Below, in pieces: positions 51,259 to 59,614 of a DNA stretch of 64,000 nt. A program made the position numbers and the translations under genes. Source of the DNA: Pseudomonas sp. B21-023 (GTDB taxonomy: Bacteria > Pseudomonadota > Gammaproteobacteria > Pseudomonadales > Pseudomonadaceae); assembly GCF_024749165.1 (NCBI RefSeq), contig NZ_CP087190.1, positions 4,933,501-4,997,500 on the forward strand. The letters are read 5' to 3'. Position 1 is the first letter of the stretch; every line of letters begins with the position of its first letter. Below the pieces are notes generated by a model. The model saw nothing but the letters and a program-made list of their open reading frames with translations, was not told the origin of the DNA and searched no databases.

Positions 51259-51843
51259 TTACTCGCCCAGCACCTGACCGACGGTCGGGTCCTTGAACAG
51301 GCGGGTCAGGGCATCACTGAGCACGTCACTCACCAGCTTGGTGTTGGTTTCCTGGTTCGGCGCCATGCCGAAGCGCTGGTCCAGCGACGCACCGTAACGG
51401 CCGCTGTAGCGACGGTTGGCATTCGACACGTCAGCGCGGAAGGTGGCACCGATGGTCGCCTCGGTCACGTACATCTTGTCCTTGGGCGACTGGTACTTGA
51501 GCTCGGCCAGGGTCACGGTCAACTGCGGGGCATTGCCGGCATTCGGCGTCGGGGTGAAGCCCAGCAGGCGCACCGCCGCCTCGGCCTGGGCCTGCAGCTT
51601 GGGCACCACGTCATTGCCATTGACGGTGATGGTGCTGGTCTCGGGGTACATGCCACCACGGGTGCCGAGCGACTGCGAGGCGCGCCCGTCGACAACCCTG
51701 ACCACCACTGGCTGGCCGTGGCCGACCGGAGCCAATTGCTGGGTGAGCTTGGGTTGCGGGCTGAGTTGCTGCGGGCTGTGGGCACAACCGGCCAGACTCA
51801 GGCTGGCCACCGCGAACAAACCGACCAACAGACGTTGCAACAT
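51259..51843 (-). CDS. YajG-type lipoprotein
   Basis: A 194-residue lipoprotein with lipobox SLAGC, followed by the YajG-like domain: VVRVVDGRASQSLGTRGGMYPETSTITV and LKYQSPKDKMYVTEATIGATFRADV, ending in a helix VSDVLSDALTRLFKDPTVGQVL. The start at 51843 has GGAG 8 bases before, better than the ATG at 51849 which is two bases from it. Function unknown; homologues lie near ampG in other bacteria. Confidence 0.82.
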   Translation of the reverse strand: MLQRLLVGLFAVASLSLAGCAHSPQQLSPQPKLTQQLAPVGHGQPVVVRVVDGRASQSLGTRGGMYPETSTITVNGNDVVPKLQAQAEAAVRLLGFTPTPNAGNAPQLTVTLAELKYQSPKDKMYVTEATIGATFRADVSNANRRYSGRYGASLDQRFGMAPNQETNTKLVSDVLSDALTRLFKDPTVGQVLGE

Positions 51844-51986
51844 GCGCATTTCTCCAGAAAAAGCGGCAAAGGCCCACAGTATACCTAGCGCGCCACACGC
51901 CAGCCATCGCCCGGCCCGCTTGTCACAATCGTTTCATGCCCCTGCGTTTATCCTTGCGCCAGCCCTCACTCACAGGACGCCACGTC

Positions 51987-52220
51987 ATGGCCTCGCTCTG
52001 GACCCTGCTCTTCCACCGCCCGCGCCACGCCACCTACGCCCGCCTCGACAGCGATGGCACCTGCCTGGCCTTCAAGCACTGCGCCACACCGCCGGGCAAC
52101 GGCACCTGGGTGCAGGTCAGCGAAGCGCGACTGGCCTGGCTGGGCCACCCGCTACCGGCCAGCGCCCGGGTTTGCGACGGTGCAACGCGCCGTTGGCAGC
52201 AACGCACCCTCGCAGCCTGA
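51987..52220 (+). CDS. Small hypothetical protein
   Basis: A 77-residue protein rich in Trp and Arg, MASLWTLLFHRPRHATYARLDSDG, and a GTWVQVSEARLAWLGHPLP second part. The AGGA 9 bases before the ATG at 51987 supports this start over 51936. No family recognised; no signal peptide. The 3' end borders the long mqo leader. Confidence 0.55.
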   Translation: MASLWTLLFHRPRHATYARLDSDGTCLAFKHCATPPGNGTWVQVSEARLAWLGHPLPASARVCDGATRRWQQRTLAA

Positions 52221-52825
52221 CAAACGCTGCAATAAAAACCCAACAAGTACGCCCTTTCCGCCCGCGACATCGTTATAATCTCCCCCCGATTATAAGGACG
52301 TCTCCTGATCGGGCCCCGCATTCGCCGCTTAAACCCGGCACCCTCGACGCTTCGCCCACAGAGAGCCTTCCACTCAGGTCTTGCATTGGCTGTCGTGCCT
52401 GCTGTTTCCGGCCGTCCGCTGCGCATGAACCTGCGGGTTGCCATCGCGCAGTCCACTTTTGAGGTTCACGACTCCAAAAGAGCGTGAAAAAACGGTTTTT
52501 CACAACTTCACGAGAGTGTGGCGAGCAAATGAACAGTCTGGCATGTGCAAGAGCGGCAGATGTGTACCGAACAGCCCTGAACAGACGGCAAAAGCGCTCA
52601 TCCCTGATGAACGCCTGAGACCGGTCCATAACGCACGACGGACCACTTGACCATAAGTCGAATTGCCGCACCCGTGGCAATGGGCGTTCAATAGCCGAAC
52701 ACCCAAGACTGATTGGCGGTGTCCGCGGAAGTTGCAAGAACTGCGAAGAGTCGGACATGGCGATCCTGGCCAACCCAGGGATCCTATGCTGTCAATTAGG
52801 TGCTGTAGATTGTGGAGACGCGTTA
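52221..52825 (+). promoter_or_regulatory. 605-bp non-coding leader of mqo with competing hairpins
   Basis: No convincing gene lies between 52221 and the mqo start. TTATAATC-TCCCCCC-GATTATAA (52273-52295) holds a perfect TATAAT box. Downstream, TTCACG (52465-52470) can pair with CGTGAA (52483-52488), whereas GTGAAAAA (52484-52491) can pair with TTTTTCAC (52496-52503); these exclude each other. The region is less GC-rich than its surroundings. It looks like an attenuator or riboregulator, which is inference. No trans-acting target was identified. Confidence 0.5.
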
Positions 52826-54331
52826 ATGGCGCAGAACGAATCGGTTGATGTGGTACTGGTAGGCGCGGGCATCATGAGTGCCACCCTGGCCGTACTGCTC
52901 AAGGAGCTCGACCCGACCCTGAAGCTCGAGGTCGTCGAGGCGATGGACTCCGGAGCCGCGGAGAGTTCCAACCCCTGGAACAACGCCGGTACTGGCCATG
53001 CCGGCCTGTGCGAGCTCAATTACACCCCGCAGGCCGCCGATGGCAGCATCGACATCAAGAAGGCCGTGCACATCAACACCCAGTTCGAGGTTTCGCGCCA
53101 GTTCTGGGCCTACCTGAGCCGCAAAGGCAACTTCGGCTCGCCGCGCGCCTTCATCAACCCGGTGCCGCACCTGAGCTATGTCGAAGGTGACAAGGGCGTC
53201 TCGTTCCTCAAGAAGCGTTTCGAGCTGCTCAAGCAGCACCACGCCTTCGCCGAGATGGAATACACCGAAGACAAGGCCGTGATGAAGGACTGGATGCCGC
53301 TGATGATGCCCGGCCGCCCAGCCGACCAGCACATCGCCGCCACCCGCGTGATGAAAGGCACCGACGTCAACTTCGGCGCCCTCACCAACAAGCTCCTCAA
53401 GCTGCTTGGCGACTCGCCGGATGCCCAGGTCAAGTACAGCAAGAAGGTCGTCGGCCTGCGTCGTAACGGCAGCGGCTGGACCGTGAGCATCAAGGACGTC
53501 AACAGCGGCGGCAGCCGTGAAGTGGACGCCCGCTTCGTCTTCCTCGGTGCCGGTGGCGCCGCCCTGCCCCTGCTGCAGGTGTCCGGTATCCCCGAGAGCA
53601 AGGGCTTCGGCGGCTTCCCGGTCAGCGGCCAGTGGCTGCGTTGCGACAACCCGGAAATCGTCAAGCAGCACCAGGCCAAGGTCTACAGCCAGGCGGCGGT
53701 CGGCGCCCCGCCGATGTCGGTGCCGCACCTGGACACCCGCGTGGTCGACGGCAAGAAATCGCTGCTGTTCGGACCATACGCCGGCTTCACCACCAAGTTC
53801 CTCAAGCACGGCTCCTTCATGGACCTGCCGTTGTCGGTGCGCATGGGCAACATCGGCCCGATGCTGGCCGTGGCCCGTGACAACATGGACCTGACCAAGT
53901 ACCTGGTCAGCGAAGTGATGCAATCGATGGAGCAGCGCCTGGAATCGCTGCGCCGCTTCTACCCGGAGGCGAAAGCCGAGGACTGGCGCCTGGAAGTGGC
54001 CGGCCAGCGGGTGCAGATCATCAAGAAGGATCCGAAGAAAGGCGGCATCCTGCAGTTCGGCACCGAGCTGGTCTCGGCCGAGGACGGCAGCCTGGCCGCG
54101 CTGCTTGGCGCATCGCCGGGCGCCTCGGTGACCGTGTCGATCATGCTCGAGCTGATCGAGCGCTGCTTCCCCGAGCAGGCCAAGGGTGCCTGGGCGGCCA
54201 AGCTCAAGGAGATCTTCCCCGCCCGTGAGAAGACCCTGGCCACCGACGCGGCCCTGTACCGCAAGATCAGCGCTGAAAACGATGTGGCGCTGGAGCTGGT
54301 GGAAAACAGCCCGGCCAAGCATTACGCCTGA
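52826..54331 (+). CDS. mqo: Malate:quinone oxidoreductase
   Basis: A 501-residue peripheral membrane flavoenzyme that oxidises malate to oxaloacetate and passes electrons to quinone. The FAD fold is VDVVLVGAGIMSATLAVLLKEL (residues 8-29), followed by NNAGTGHAGLCELNY, and GGFPVSGQWLRC late in the sequence. It has no transmembrane helix, as usual. GGAG 9 bases upstream supports the ATG at 52826; the frame is open further upstream. The adjacent PA4642-type gene agrees with pseudomonad mqoB context. Confidence 0.93.
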   Translation: MAQNESVDVVLVGAGIMSATLAVLLKELDPTLKLEVVEAMDSGAAESSNPWNNAGTGHAGLCELNYTPQAADGSIDIKKAVHINTQFEVSRQFWAYLSRKGNFGSPRAFINPVPHLSYVEGDKGVSFLKKRFELLKQHHAFAEMEYTEDKAVMKDWMPLMMPGRPADQHIAATRVMKGTDVNFGALTNKLLKLLGDSPDAQVKYSKKVVGLRRNGSGWTVSIKDVNSGGSREVDARFVFLGAGGAALPLLQVSGIPESKGFGGFPVSGQWLRCDNPEIVKQHQAKVYSQAAVGAPPMSVPHLDTRVVDGKKSLLFGPYAGFTTKFLKHGSFMDLPLSVRMGNIGPMLAVARDNMDLTKYLVSEVMQSMEQRLESLRRFYPEAKAEDWRLEVAGQRVQIIKKDPKKGGILQFGTELVSAEDGSLAALLGASPGASVTVSIMLELIERCFPEQAKGAWAAKLKEIFPAREKTLATDAALYRKISAENDVALELVENSPAKHYA

Positions 54332-54344
54332 TCCGGCTGAAACG

Positions 54345-54370
54345 AAAAAACGCCCTTCGGGGCGTTTTTT
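54345..54370 (+). terminator. Intrinsic terminator after mqo
   Basis: AAAAAACGCCC-TTCG-GGGCGTTTTTT, a GNRA-like tetraloop hairpin with A/T tails on both sides, so it could work in either direction. Confidence 0.88.
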
Positions 54371-54388
54371 GTTTGCGGGCAAATCCTC

Positions 54389-54415
54389 GTGGGAGCGGCG
54401 GTGCGCCACTCCCAC
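54389..54415. repeat. Single REP-derived palindrome
   Basis: GTGGGAG-N13-CTCCCAC, the outer part of a REP unit with the GGCGGTGCGCC centre, between the mqo terminator and the PA4642-type gene. Confidence 0.7.
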
Positions 54416-54428
54416 GCAACGCCACGGA

Positions 54429-54719
54429 TCAAACTCGGGCGTTGTCGATGATCTCGATGTACTCCGGCGCATTGCGCTGGTCGGCGATGGCCTCGACGAA
54501 AGTCTTGCCATGTTCGTCCTTGCCATCCAGGTCGTAGCCGGCCGCCACGAAGAAACCGACGTAACGTTCGAAGTCGTCGACGCGCAAGCCGCGGTATCCC
54601 TTGATCAGCTTGTGATGCGAAGGCGAAGTCAGGCCATCGGCCGGCTCGAACTGCAGGAACGTCTTGATGTACTCGTCGCTGATCTCGTCACCAATCACTT
54701 GTTTCTTGTCTTTACGCAT
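54429..54719 (-). CDS. PA4642-family small protein
   Basis: A 96-residue cytoplasmic protein. MRKDKKQVIGDEISDEYIKTFLQFEPADG and the C-terminal FFVAAGYDLDGKDEHGKTF match the PA4642 family, found beside mqoB in P. aeruginosa. GGAG lies 6 bases before the ATG at 54719; upstream ATGs at 54740 and 54749 lack it. Function unknown. Confidence 0.85.
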   Translation of the reverse strand: MRKDKKQVIGDEISDEYIKTFLQFEPADGLTSPSHHKLIKGYRGLRVDDFERYVGFFVAAGYDLDGKDEHGKTFVEAIADQRNAPEYIEIIDNARV

Positions 54720-54789
54720 CGCCGACTCCAACTGGACCATCACGGACATTTTCGAAGGACGGCAGTTTACCCCCCGGCGACGGCGAGCC

Positions 54790-55260
54790 TCAACGCGTAC
54801 GTACGGTGCCGGTGTGCAGGTCGGCCCAGATATGGCCGTTGGCATAGGTGAGGAACTGTACGTAGAGCGTCTCGTTACGCAGCAGGTCCATGACCGCACG
54901 GTAGTTGGCCAGCGGGTAGTTGAGCGTCAGGGTACGGGTCTTGTCGTCGTACACCGGTTTCTTCAGGCTCTTGCCGCCCTCGCCGTCGAAATTGAGCAGG
55001 ACCTGGCCGATGGTCGAGCCCTTGCTCAGCGGTTTGCCCTTCAGGCGCACCAGCAAGGAGGAGGTGATCGGGATCGGCTGCTGGTCGGACTGGCGCTGGG
55101 TGCCGACCACCACACTGTAGTCGGTGACCTGCAGCAGTTGCTGGCTGGCCGGTGCTTCCTGGCGCAGTGAGAGGTCGTCAGGCGGGAGGAACTGGCTGTG
55201 CAGCGGTGCGGCGGCAAGCGGCAGGCTCACCGCCATCAAGAGGGGGACGATCGCACGCAT
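54790..55260 (-). CDS. Secreted hypothetical protein
   Basis: A 156-residue protein with a Sec signal peptide (MRAIVPLLMAVSLPLAAA|APL) and a beta-rich mature part containing VTDYSVVVGTQRQSDQQPIPI and YPLANYRAVMDLLRNETLYVQFL. No family recognised; periplasmic location is likely. GGAG 6 bases before the ATG at 55260. Lies near the PA4642 gene on the same strand. Confidence 0.65.
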   Translation of the reverse strand: MRAIVPLLMAVSLPLAAAPLHSQFLPPDDLSLRQEAPASQQLLQVTDYSVVVGTQRQSDQQPIPITSSLLVRLKGKPLSKGSTIGQVLLNFDGEGGKSLKKPVYDDKTRTLTLNYPLANYRAVMDLLRNETLYVQFLTYANGHIWADLHTGTVRTR

Positions 55261-55294
55261 GTAGGGCTCCTTGGCATGAGCAGGCACTCTACGC

Positions 55295-55345
55295 ACAGGC
55301 CCTGTCGCGGAGCAAGCCCGGCCCTGAAGTAAGGGAGCGGGCTCA
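55295..55345. repeat. Degenerate REP sequence
   Basis: CTGTCGCGGAGCAAGCCCGG and GGGAGCGGGCTCAAG are worn copies of the REP core between the secreted protein gene and the cupin gene. Confidence 0.6.
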
Positions 55346-55360
55346 AGATTGGGCACAAGC

Positions 55361-55834
55361 TCAATCGAACTGCGCGCGCATCCAGGCGTGATACTCGGCA
55401 ACAGCCGCTTCACCTTCACGCGGCGCCCAGTGAGCGTGCTCCCCCTCGCCCACCGCCCGGTACGGCCCGGCCTTGCACTCGAACATGACGCTGTCGGCCT
55501 CGAGCACCACCAGGCCATGGTAGGTGCCAGGCACCAGGTCGACCCCAAGACACTCGCCGCCCGCCTGCAGCACACGTTTGTCGGTGACCTGTCCCAGGTC
55601 ATCGAAGATCAGCAACCCCAAGCGCCCCTTGAGGACGATCAGGACCTCGGCCTTGTCGTCACTCAGGTGCCTGTGCGGTGGGATGTAGGTAGCTGGCTGC
55701 AAACCCACCGCCATGCGGTGGCAGGGCTCTTCCATCTGGTGGAAGTTGTGGTGCTGACGGCCACGCGGACTCTCGGCGGCCTTTTGTACCAGCCCGACGA
55801 ACAACGACTGATCGAGGAACGCAGGCTGGCGCAT
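55361..55834 (-). CDS. WbuC-family cupin metalloprotein
   Basis: A 157-residue cupin with the metal motif YIPPHRHLSDDKAEVLIVLKGRL and the second cupin segment PGTYHGLVVLEADSVMFECKAGPY. WbuC proteins of O-antigen clusters bind a metal, role uncertain. Its ATG at 55834 lies 2 bp after the hpt stop; AGGGG upstream is 8 bases away, better spaced than a GTG at 55840. The gene is probably co-transcribed with hpt. Linking nucleotide salvage with this fold is unexplained. Confidence 0.8.
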   Translation of the reverse strand: MRQPAFLDQSLFVGLVQKAAESPRGRQHHNFHQMEEPCHRMAVGLQPATYIPPHRHLSDDKAEVLIVLKGRLGLLIFDDLGQVTDKRVLQAGGECLGVDLVPGTYHGLVVLEADSVMFECKAGPYRAVGEGEHAHWAPREGEAAVAEYHAWMRAQFD

Positions 55835-55836
55835 GC

Positions 55837-56394
55837 TCACATCCCCTTGACGGCGAAGAGGCCGTTGGCGTTGCGCCAGTAACCCTTGTAGTCCATGCCG
55901 TAGCCGAAGACGTAGCGATCGACGCACGACAAGCCGGTGTAGGTGGCCTTCAAGTCCGGGCTGGCCTTGCGGTCGTGGTCCTTGTCGATCAGCACTGCGG
56001 TGTGCACGGCGCGGGCGCCGGCGTGCTTGCAGAACTCGATGATGGCGCTGAGGGTGTGCCCTTCGTCGAGGATATCGTCGACGATCAGTACGTCACGGTC
56101 GATGAACGACACTTCCGGCTTGGCCTTCCAGAACAGCTCGCCACCGCTGGTGGTGTTGCGGTAACGGGTGGCGTGCAGGTACGAGGCCTCCAACGGGAAC
56201 TGCAGGTGGGTCAGCAGCTTGCCAGAGAAGATCAGGCCACCGTTCATCACGCAGAAGACCACCGGGTTCTTGTCGTGCAGGTCCTTGCAGATCTGTTTAC
56301 CGACCTCGGCGATGGCGGCCTCGACCTCGGCTTCGTTGTACAGGCAATCAGCCTCGCGCATCACTTGACGGATATGCTCGAGATCGGCGGACAT
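55837..56394 (-). CDS. hpt: Hypoxanthine-guanine phosphoribosyltransferase
   Basis: A 185-residue purine salvage enzyme that joins hypoxanthine or guanine to PRPP. The PRPP loop DVLIVDDILDEGHTL lies near residue 101, and NGGLIFSGKLL is the PP loop. The purine ring site, DYKGYWRNANGLFAVKG, closes the C-terminus. GGAGAGCGCC before the ATG at 56394 fits. It is divergent from upp over a 165-bp region and has the cupin gene directly after it. Confidence 0.93.
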   Translation of the reverse strand: MSADLEHIRQVMREADCLYNEAEVEAAIAEVGKQICKDLHDKNPVVFCVMNGGLIFSGKLLTHLQFPLEASYLHATRYRNTTSGGELFWKAKPEVSFIDRDVLIVDDILDEGHTLSAIIEFCKHAGARAVHTAVLIDKDHDRKASPDLKATYTGLSCVDRYVFGYGMDYKGYWRNANGLFAVKGM

Positions 56395-56559
56395 GGCGCT
56401 CTCCAGGGGGTGCGTTTTGGAAAAGCGGGCAAAGGTACGCATCCGCTCGTCCCAGATCAAGCCTTTATGGACTAACGTGCACAATGACTGCACGACATCA
56501 AGGACTGAATAGATTAATCTAGCGCGGTTTTTTTGCCCGCCTCCCGGAGCCCTCCCCCT

Positions 56560-57198
56560 ATGCCTACTCGTGAGATCCGCCATCCGCTGATCCGCCACAA
56601 GCTCGGCCTGATGCGCCGTGCCGATATCAGCACCAAGAATTTTCGCGAACTCGCCCAGGAAGTCGGTGCACTGCTGACCTATGAAGCCACCCAGGACCTG
56701 CCGCTCGAAACCTACGAGATCGACGGCTGGTGCGGCAAGGTGCAAGTCGAGAAAATCGCCGGCAAGAAGATCACCGTAGTGCCGATCCTGCGCGCCGGCA
56801 TCGGCATGCTCGACGGCGTGCTCAGCCTGATCCCCGGCGCCAAAGTCAGCGCCGTGGGCGTGGCCCGCAACGAAGAAACCCTCGAGGCCCATACCTACCT
56901 CGAGAAGCTCGCGCCGGATATCAACCAGCGCCTGGCCCTTATCATCGACCCGATGCTGGCCACCGGCAACTCGATGGTCGCCACCATCGACCTGCTGAAA
57001 AAAGCCGGCTGCAAGGAAATCCGCGCCATGGTCCTGGTCGCGGCGCCCGAAGGCATCGAAGTGGTGGAAAAAGCCCACCCGGACGTGCAGATCTATACCG
57101 CCTCGATCGACCAGCGCCTCAACGAGCACGGCTACATCGTGCCGGGCTTGGGTGATGCCGGCGACAAGATCTTCGGCACCAAGCAGAAGGACGCCTGA
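56560..57198 (+). CDS. upp: Uracil phosphoribosyltransferase
   Basis: A 212-residue enzyme making UMP from uracil and PRPP. The conserved PRPP loop is IIDPMLATGNSMVATIDLL near residue 130 and the family N-terminus REIRHPLIRHKLGLMR begins it; the uracil site GYIVPGLGDAGDKIFG ends it. GGAG is 11 bases upstream of the ATG at 56560. uraA follows 2 bp later, so uracil uptake and salvage are coupled. Confidence 0.95.
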   Translation: MPTREIRHPLIRHKLGLMRRADISTKNFRELAQEVGALLTYEATQDLPLETYEIDGWCGKVQVEKIAGKKITVVPILRAGIGMLDGVLSLIPGAKVSAVGVARNEETLEAHTYLEKLAPDINQRLALIIDPMLATGNSMVATIDLLKKAGCKEIRAMVLVAAPEGIEVVEKAHPDVQIYTASIDQRLNEHGYIVPGLGDAGDKIFGTKQKDA

Positions 57199-57200
57199 CC

Positions 57201-58475
57201 ATGCAGGACGGCTTCAACGACCCGCTCTGGCGCCAGGTCGTTTCGGGCGCGCAGATGCTCTTCGTGGCATTCGGCGCGCTGGTGCTGATGCCGCTGATCA
57301 CCGGCCTCGACCCCAATGTGGCGCTGTTCACCGCCGGCATCGGCACCCTGCTGTTCCAGCTGGTCACGGGCCGTCAGGTTCCGGTGTTCCTGGCCTCGAG
57401 CTTCGCTTTCATCACCCCGATCATCCTCGCCAAGGGCCAGTTCGGCCTGGCCGAGACCATGGGCGGCGTCATGGCGGCAGGCTTCGTGTACACCTTCATG
57501 GGCCTGATGGTGAAGATCAAGGGCACCGGTTTCATCGACCGCATGCTGCCGCCGGTGGTCATCGGCCCGGTGATCATTTCCATCGGCCTGGCCATGGCCC
57601 CGATTGCCGCCAACATGGCGATGGGCAAGGGTGGTGACGGCGCTGCGCTGATGCCGTACAAGACCGCCATGCTGATCTCCATGCCGGCACTGCTGACCAC
57701 GCTGATCGTGGCCGTGTTCGGCAAAGGCATCTTCCGCCTGGTACCGATCATTTCCGGCGTGCTGGTGGGCTTCGCTCTGTCGTTCGCCTTCGGCGTGGTC
57801 GACACTGCCAAGATCGCCGCGGCCCCATGGCTGGAACTGCCCAACTTCACCGCGCCAGCCTTCAACTGGCAGGCCATTCTGTTCATCGTGCCCGTGGCCC
57901 TGGCCCCGGCGATCGAACACATCGGCGGGGTGATTGCGGTGGGCAGCGTGACCGGCCGCGACTACCTGAAAAAACCCGGCCTGCACCGCACGCTGCTGGG
58001 TGACGGCCTGGCCACCACGGCAGCCGGCCTGTTCGGCGGCCCGCCCAACACCACCTACGCCGAAGTGACCGGCGCGGTGATGCTGACCAAGAACTACAAC
58101 CCGAAGATCATGACCTGGGCCGCGGTCTTCGCCATCACCCTGGCCTTCATCGGCAAATTCGGCGCATTGCTGCAGAGCATTCCGGTGCCGGTGATGGGCG
58201 GCATTCTCTGCCTGTTGTTCGGCTCGATCGCCGCGGTGGGCATGAACACCATGATCCGCCACAAGATCGACCTGGCCGAAGCCCGCAACCTGGTGATCGT
58301 CTCGGTGACCCTGGTATTCGGTATCGGCGGCGTGCTGATCGGCAGCGGTGACGGCCCGGACGACTGGGGCCTGAAGGGCATCGCCCTGTGCGCCGTGGTG
58401 GCCATTGCCCTGAACCTGATCCTGCCGGGCAATGATGGCTGGAAGAACAAGAAGCTGGATGATCAGTTGCCTTGA
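57201..58475 (+). CDS. uraA: Uracil permease (NCS2 family)
   Basis: A 424-residue inner-membrane nucleobase:proton symporter with about 14 helices. NCS2 marks are QMLFVAFGALVLMPLITGLDPNV, FLASSFAFITPIILA, ALAPAIEHIGGVIAVGSVTG (substrate-binding Glu) and PPNTTYAEVTGAVMLTKNY. It starts 2 bp after upp and its stop is followed by REP repeats. Confidence 0.93.
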   Translation: MQDGFNDPLWRQVVSGAQMLFVAFGALVLMPLITGLDPNVALFTAGIGTLLFQLVTGRQVPVFLASSFAFITPIILAKGQFGLAETMGGVMAAGFVYTFMGLMVKIKGTGFIDRMLPPVVIGPVIISIGLAMAPIAANMAMGKGGDGAALMPYKTAMLISMPALLTTLIVAVFGKGIFRLVPIISGVLVGFALSFAFGVVDTAKIAAAPWLELPNFTAPAFNWQAILFIVPVALAPAIEHIGGVIAVGSVTGRDYLKKPGLHRTLLGDGLATTAAGLFGGPPNTTYAEVTGAVMLTKNYNPKIMTWAAVFAITLAFIGKFGALLQSIPVPVMGGILCLLFGSIAAVGMNTMIRHKIDLAEARNLVIVSVTLVFGIGGVLIGSGDGPDDWGLKGIALCAVVAIALNLILPGNDGWKNKKLDDQLP

Positions 58476-58501
58476 ATGACGAAGTAGCTGCACCTATGTG
58501 A

Positions 58502-58563
58502 GAGCGGGCTTGCCCCGCGATGGCGTCAGCCCAGGCCATCGCCATCGCGGGGCAAGCCCGCTC
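58502..58563. repeat. REP inverted pair after uraA
   Basis: GAGCGGGCTTGCCCCGCGATGGCG and its perfect complement, with a 14-base loop, between convergent uraA and hemH. Confidence 0.87.
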
Positions 58564-58587
58564 CCACGCAGCACCACGAACTCACGC

Positions 58588-59601
58588 TCAGGCCTTCTCG
58601 CACATCCCCGCCAGCACCCTCACCCACTCCGGGTGATCGTTCAGGCACGGCACCAGCACCAGTTCCTTGCCGCCGGCCTCGATGAACTGCTCACTGCCGC
58701 GCATACCGATCTCTTCCAGCGTCTCGATGCAGTCGGCAACAAAAGCCGGGCACATCACCAGCAACTTCTTCACCCCCGCCTTGCCCAGTTCATCCAGCCG
58801 CGTTTCGGTGTAGGGCTCGATCCACTTGGCCCGGCCCAGGCGCGATTGGAACGATACTGACCACTTGCCGTCCGGAATGCCCATCTTCGTCGCGAAGGCC
58901 CTGGCCGTGGCCAGGCACTGGCCGCGATAACACACCGCGCGCATCTCGGCGCTGGCGTCCTTGCAGCAGTCGGCGGCCTGGAAGTCGTGATTGCCGGTGA
59001 GGTCGAGCTTTTTCAGGTGTCGCTCAGGCAAACCATGGAAGCTCAGCAACAGGTGATCGTAGTCCTGCTCGAGGTACGGGCGGGCGCTGGCGACCAATGC
59101 CTCGATATAGTCGGGATGCTCGTAGAACGGCTGGAGCACGCGGGTCTGCAGGGGCAGCCGGCGCTCGGCGATGGTCTGCTTCGCCAGTTCCACCACCGTG
59201 GTCACGGTACTGTCGGCGAACTGTGGATAAAGCGGTGCCAACGTCACCTTGCGCACACCTTGCGCAGCCAGGCGCTCGAGCACGCCAGGCAGTGCCGGCT
59301 CGCCATAGCGCATGGCGATCTCCACCGGGCCATGGGGCCAATGCTCGACCATCGCCTGGCGCAGGCGGCGGGTCAGTACCACCAGGGGCGAGCCTTCGTC
59401 CCACCAGATCGACCCATAGGCATGGGCAGACTGCTCCGGCCGCTTGATCAGGATCAGCGACACCAGCAACCGCCGCACCGGCCAGGGCAGATCGATCACG
59501 TACGGGTCCATCAGGAACTGGTTGAGGTAGCGGCGCACGTCGGCCACCGAGGTGGAAGCCGGCGAACCGAGGTTGACCAGCAGCAGGGCATGATCGGTCA
59601 T
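58588..59601 (-). CDS. hemH: Ferrochelatase
   Basis: A 337-residue membrane-associated enzyme inserting iron into protoporphyrin IX, the last haem step. MTDHALLLVNLGSPASTSV starts it; LLLSFHGLPERHLKK with the catalytic His lies near residue 190, and GKELVLVPCLNDHPEW ends it. It follows the TIGR01777 gene by 13 bp on the same strand. AGGACG lies 7 bases before the ATG at 59601. Placement in the light-responsive block agrees with porphyrin being a photosensitiser; that is inference. Confidence 0.93.
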   Translation of the reverse strand: MTDHALLLVNLGSPASTSVADVRRYLNQFLMDPYVIDLPWPVRRLLVSLILIKRPEQSAHAYGSIWWDEGSPLVVLTRRLRQAMVEHWPHGPVEIAMRYGEPALPGVLERLAAQGVRKVTLAPLYPQFADSTVTTVVELAKQTIAERRLPLQTRVLQPFYEHPDYIEALVASARPYLEQDYDHLLLSFHGLPERHLKKLDLTGNHDFQAADCCKDASAEMRAVCYRGQCLATARAFATKMGIPDGKWSVSFQSRLGRAKWIEPYTETRLDELGKAGVKKLLVMCPAFVADCIETLEEIGMRGSEQFIEAGGKELVLVPCLNDHPEWVRVLAGMCEKA

Positions 59602-59614
59602 GCAGCGTCCTATG

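Noticed and set aside
52273..52773. A 166-residue minus-strand frame in the mqo leader
   Set aside because: No ribosome-binding site, no family resemblance and amino-acid composition typical of non-coding sequence.
5266..58563. The repeated GCGGGGCAAGCC units as a CRISPR array
   Set aside because: They are dispersed single or paired inverted REP units without regular spacers, and no cas genes are present.
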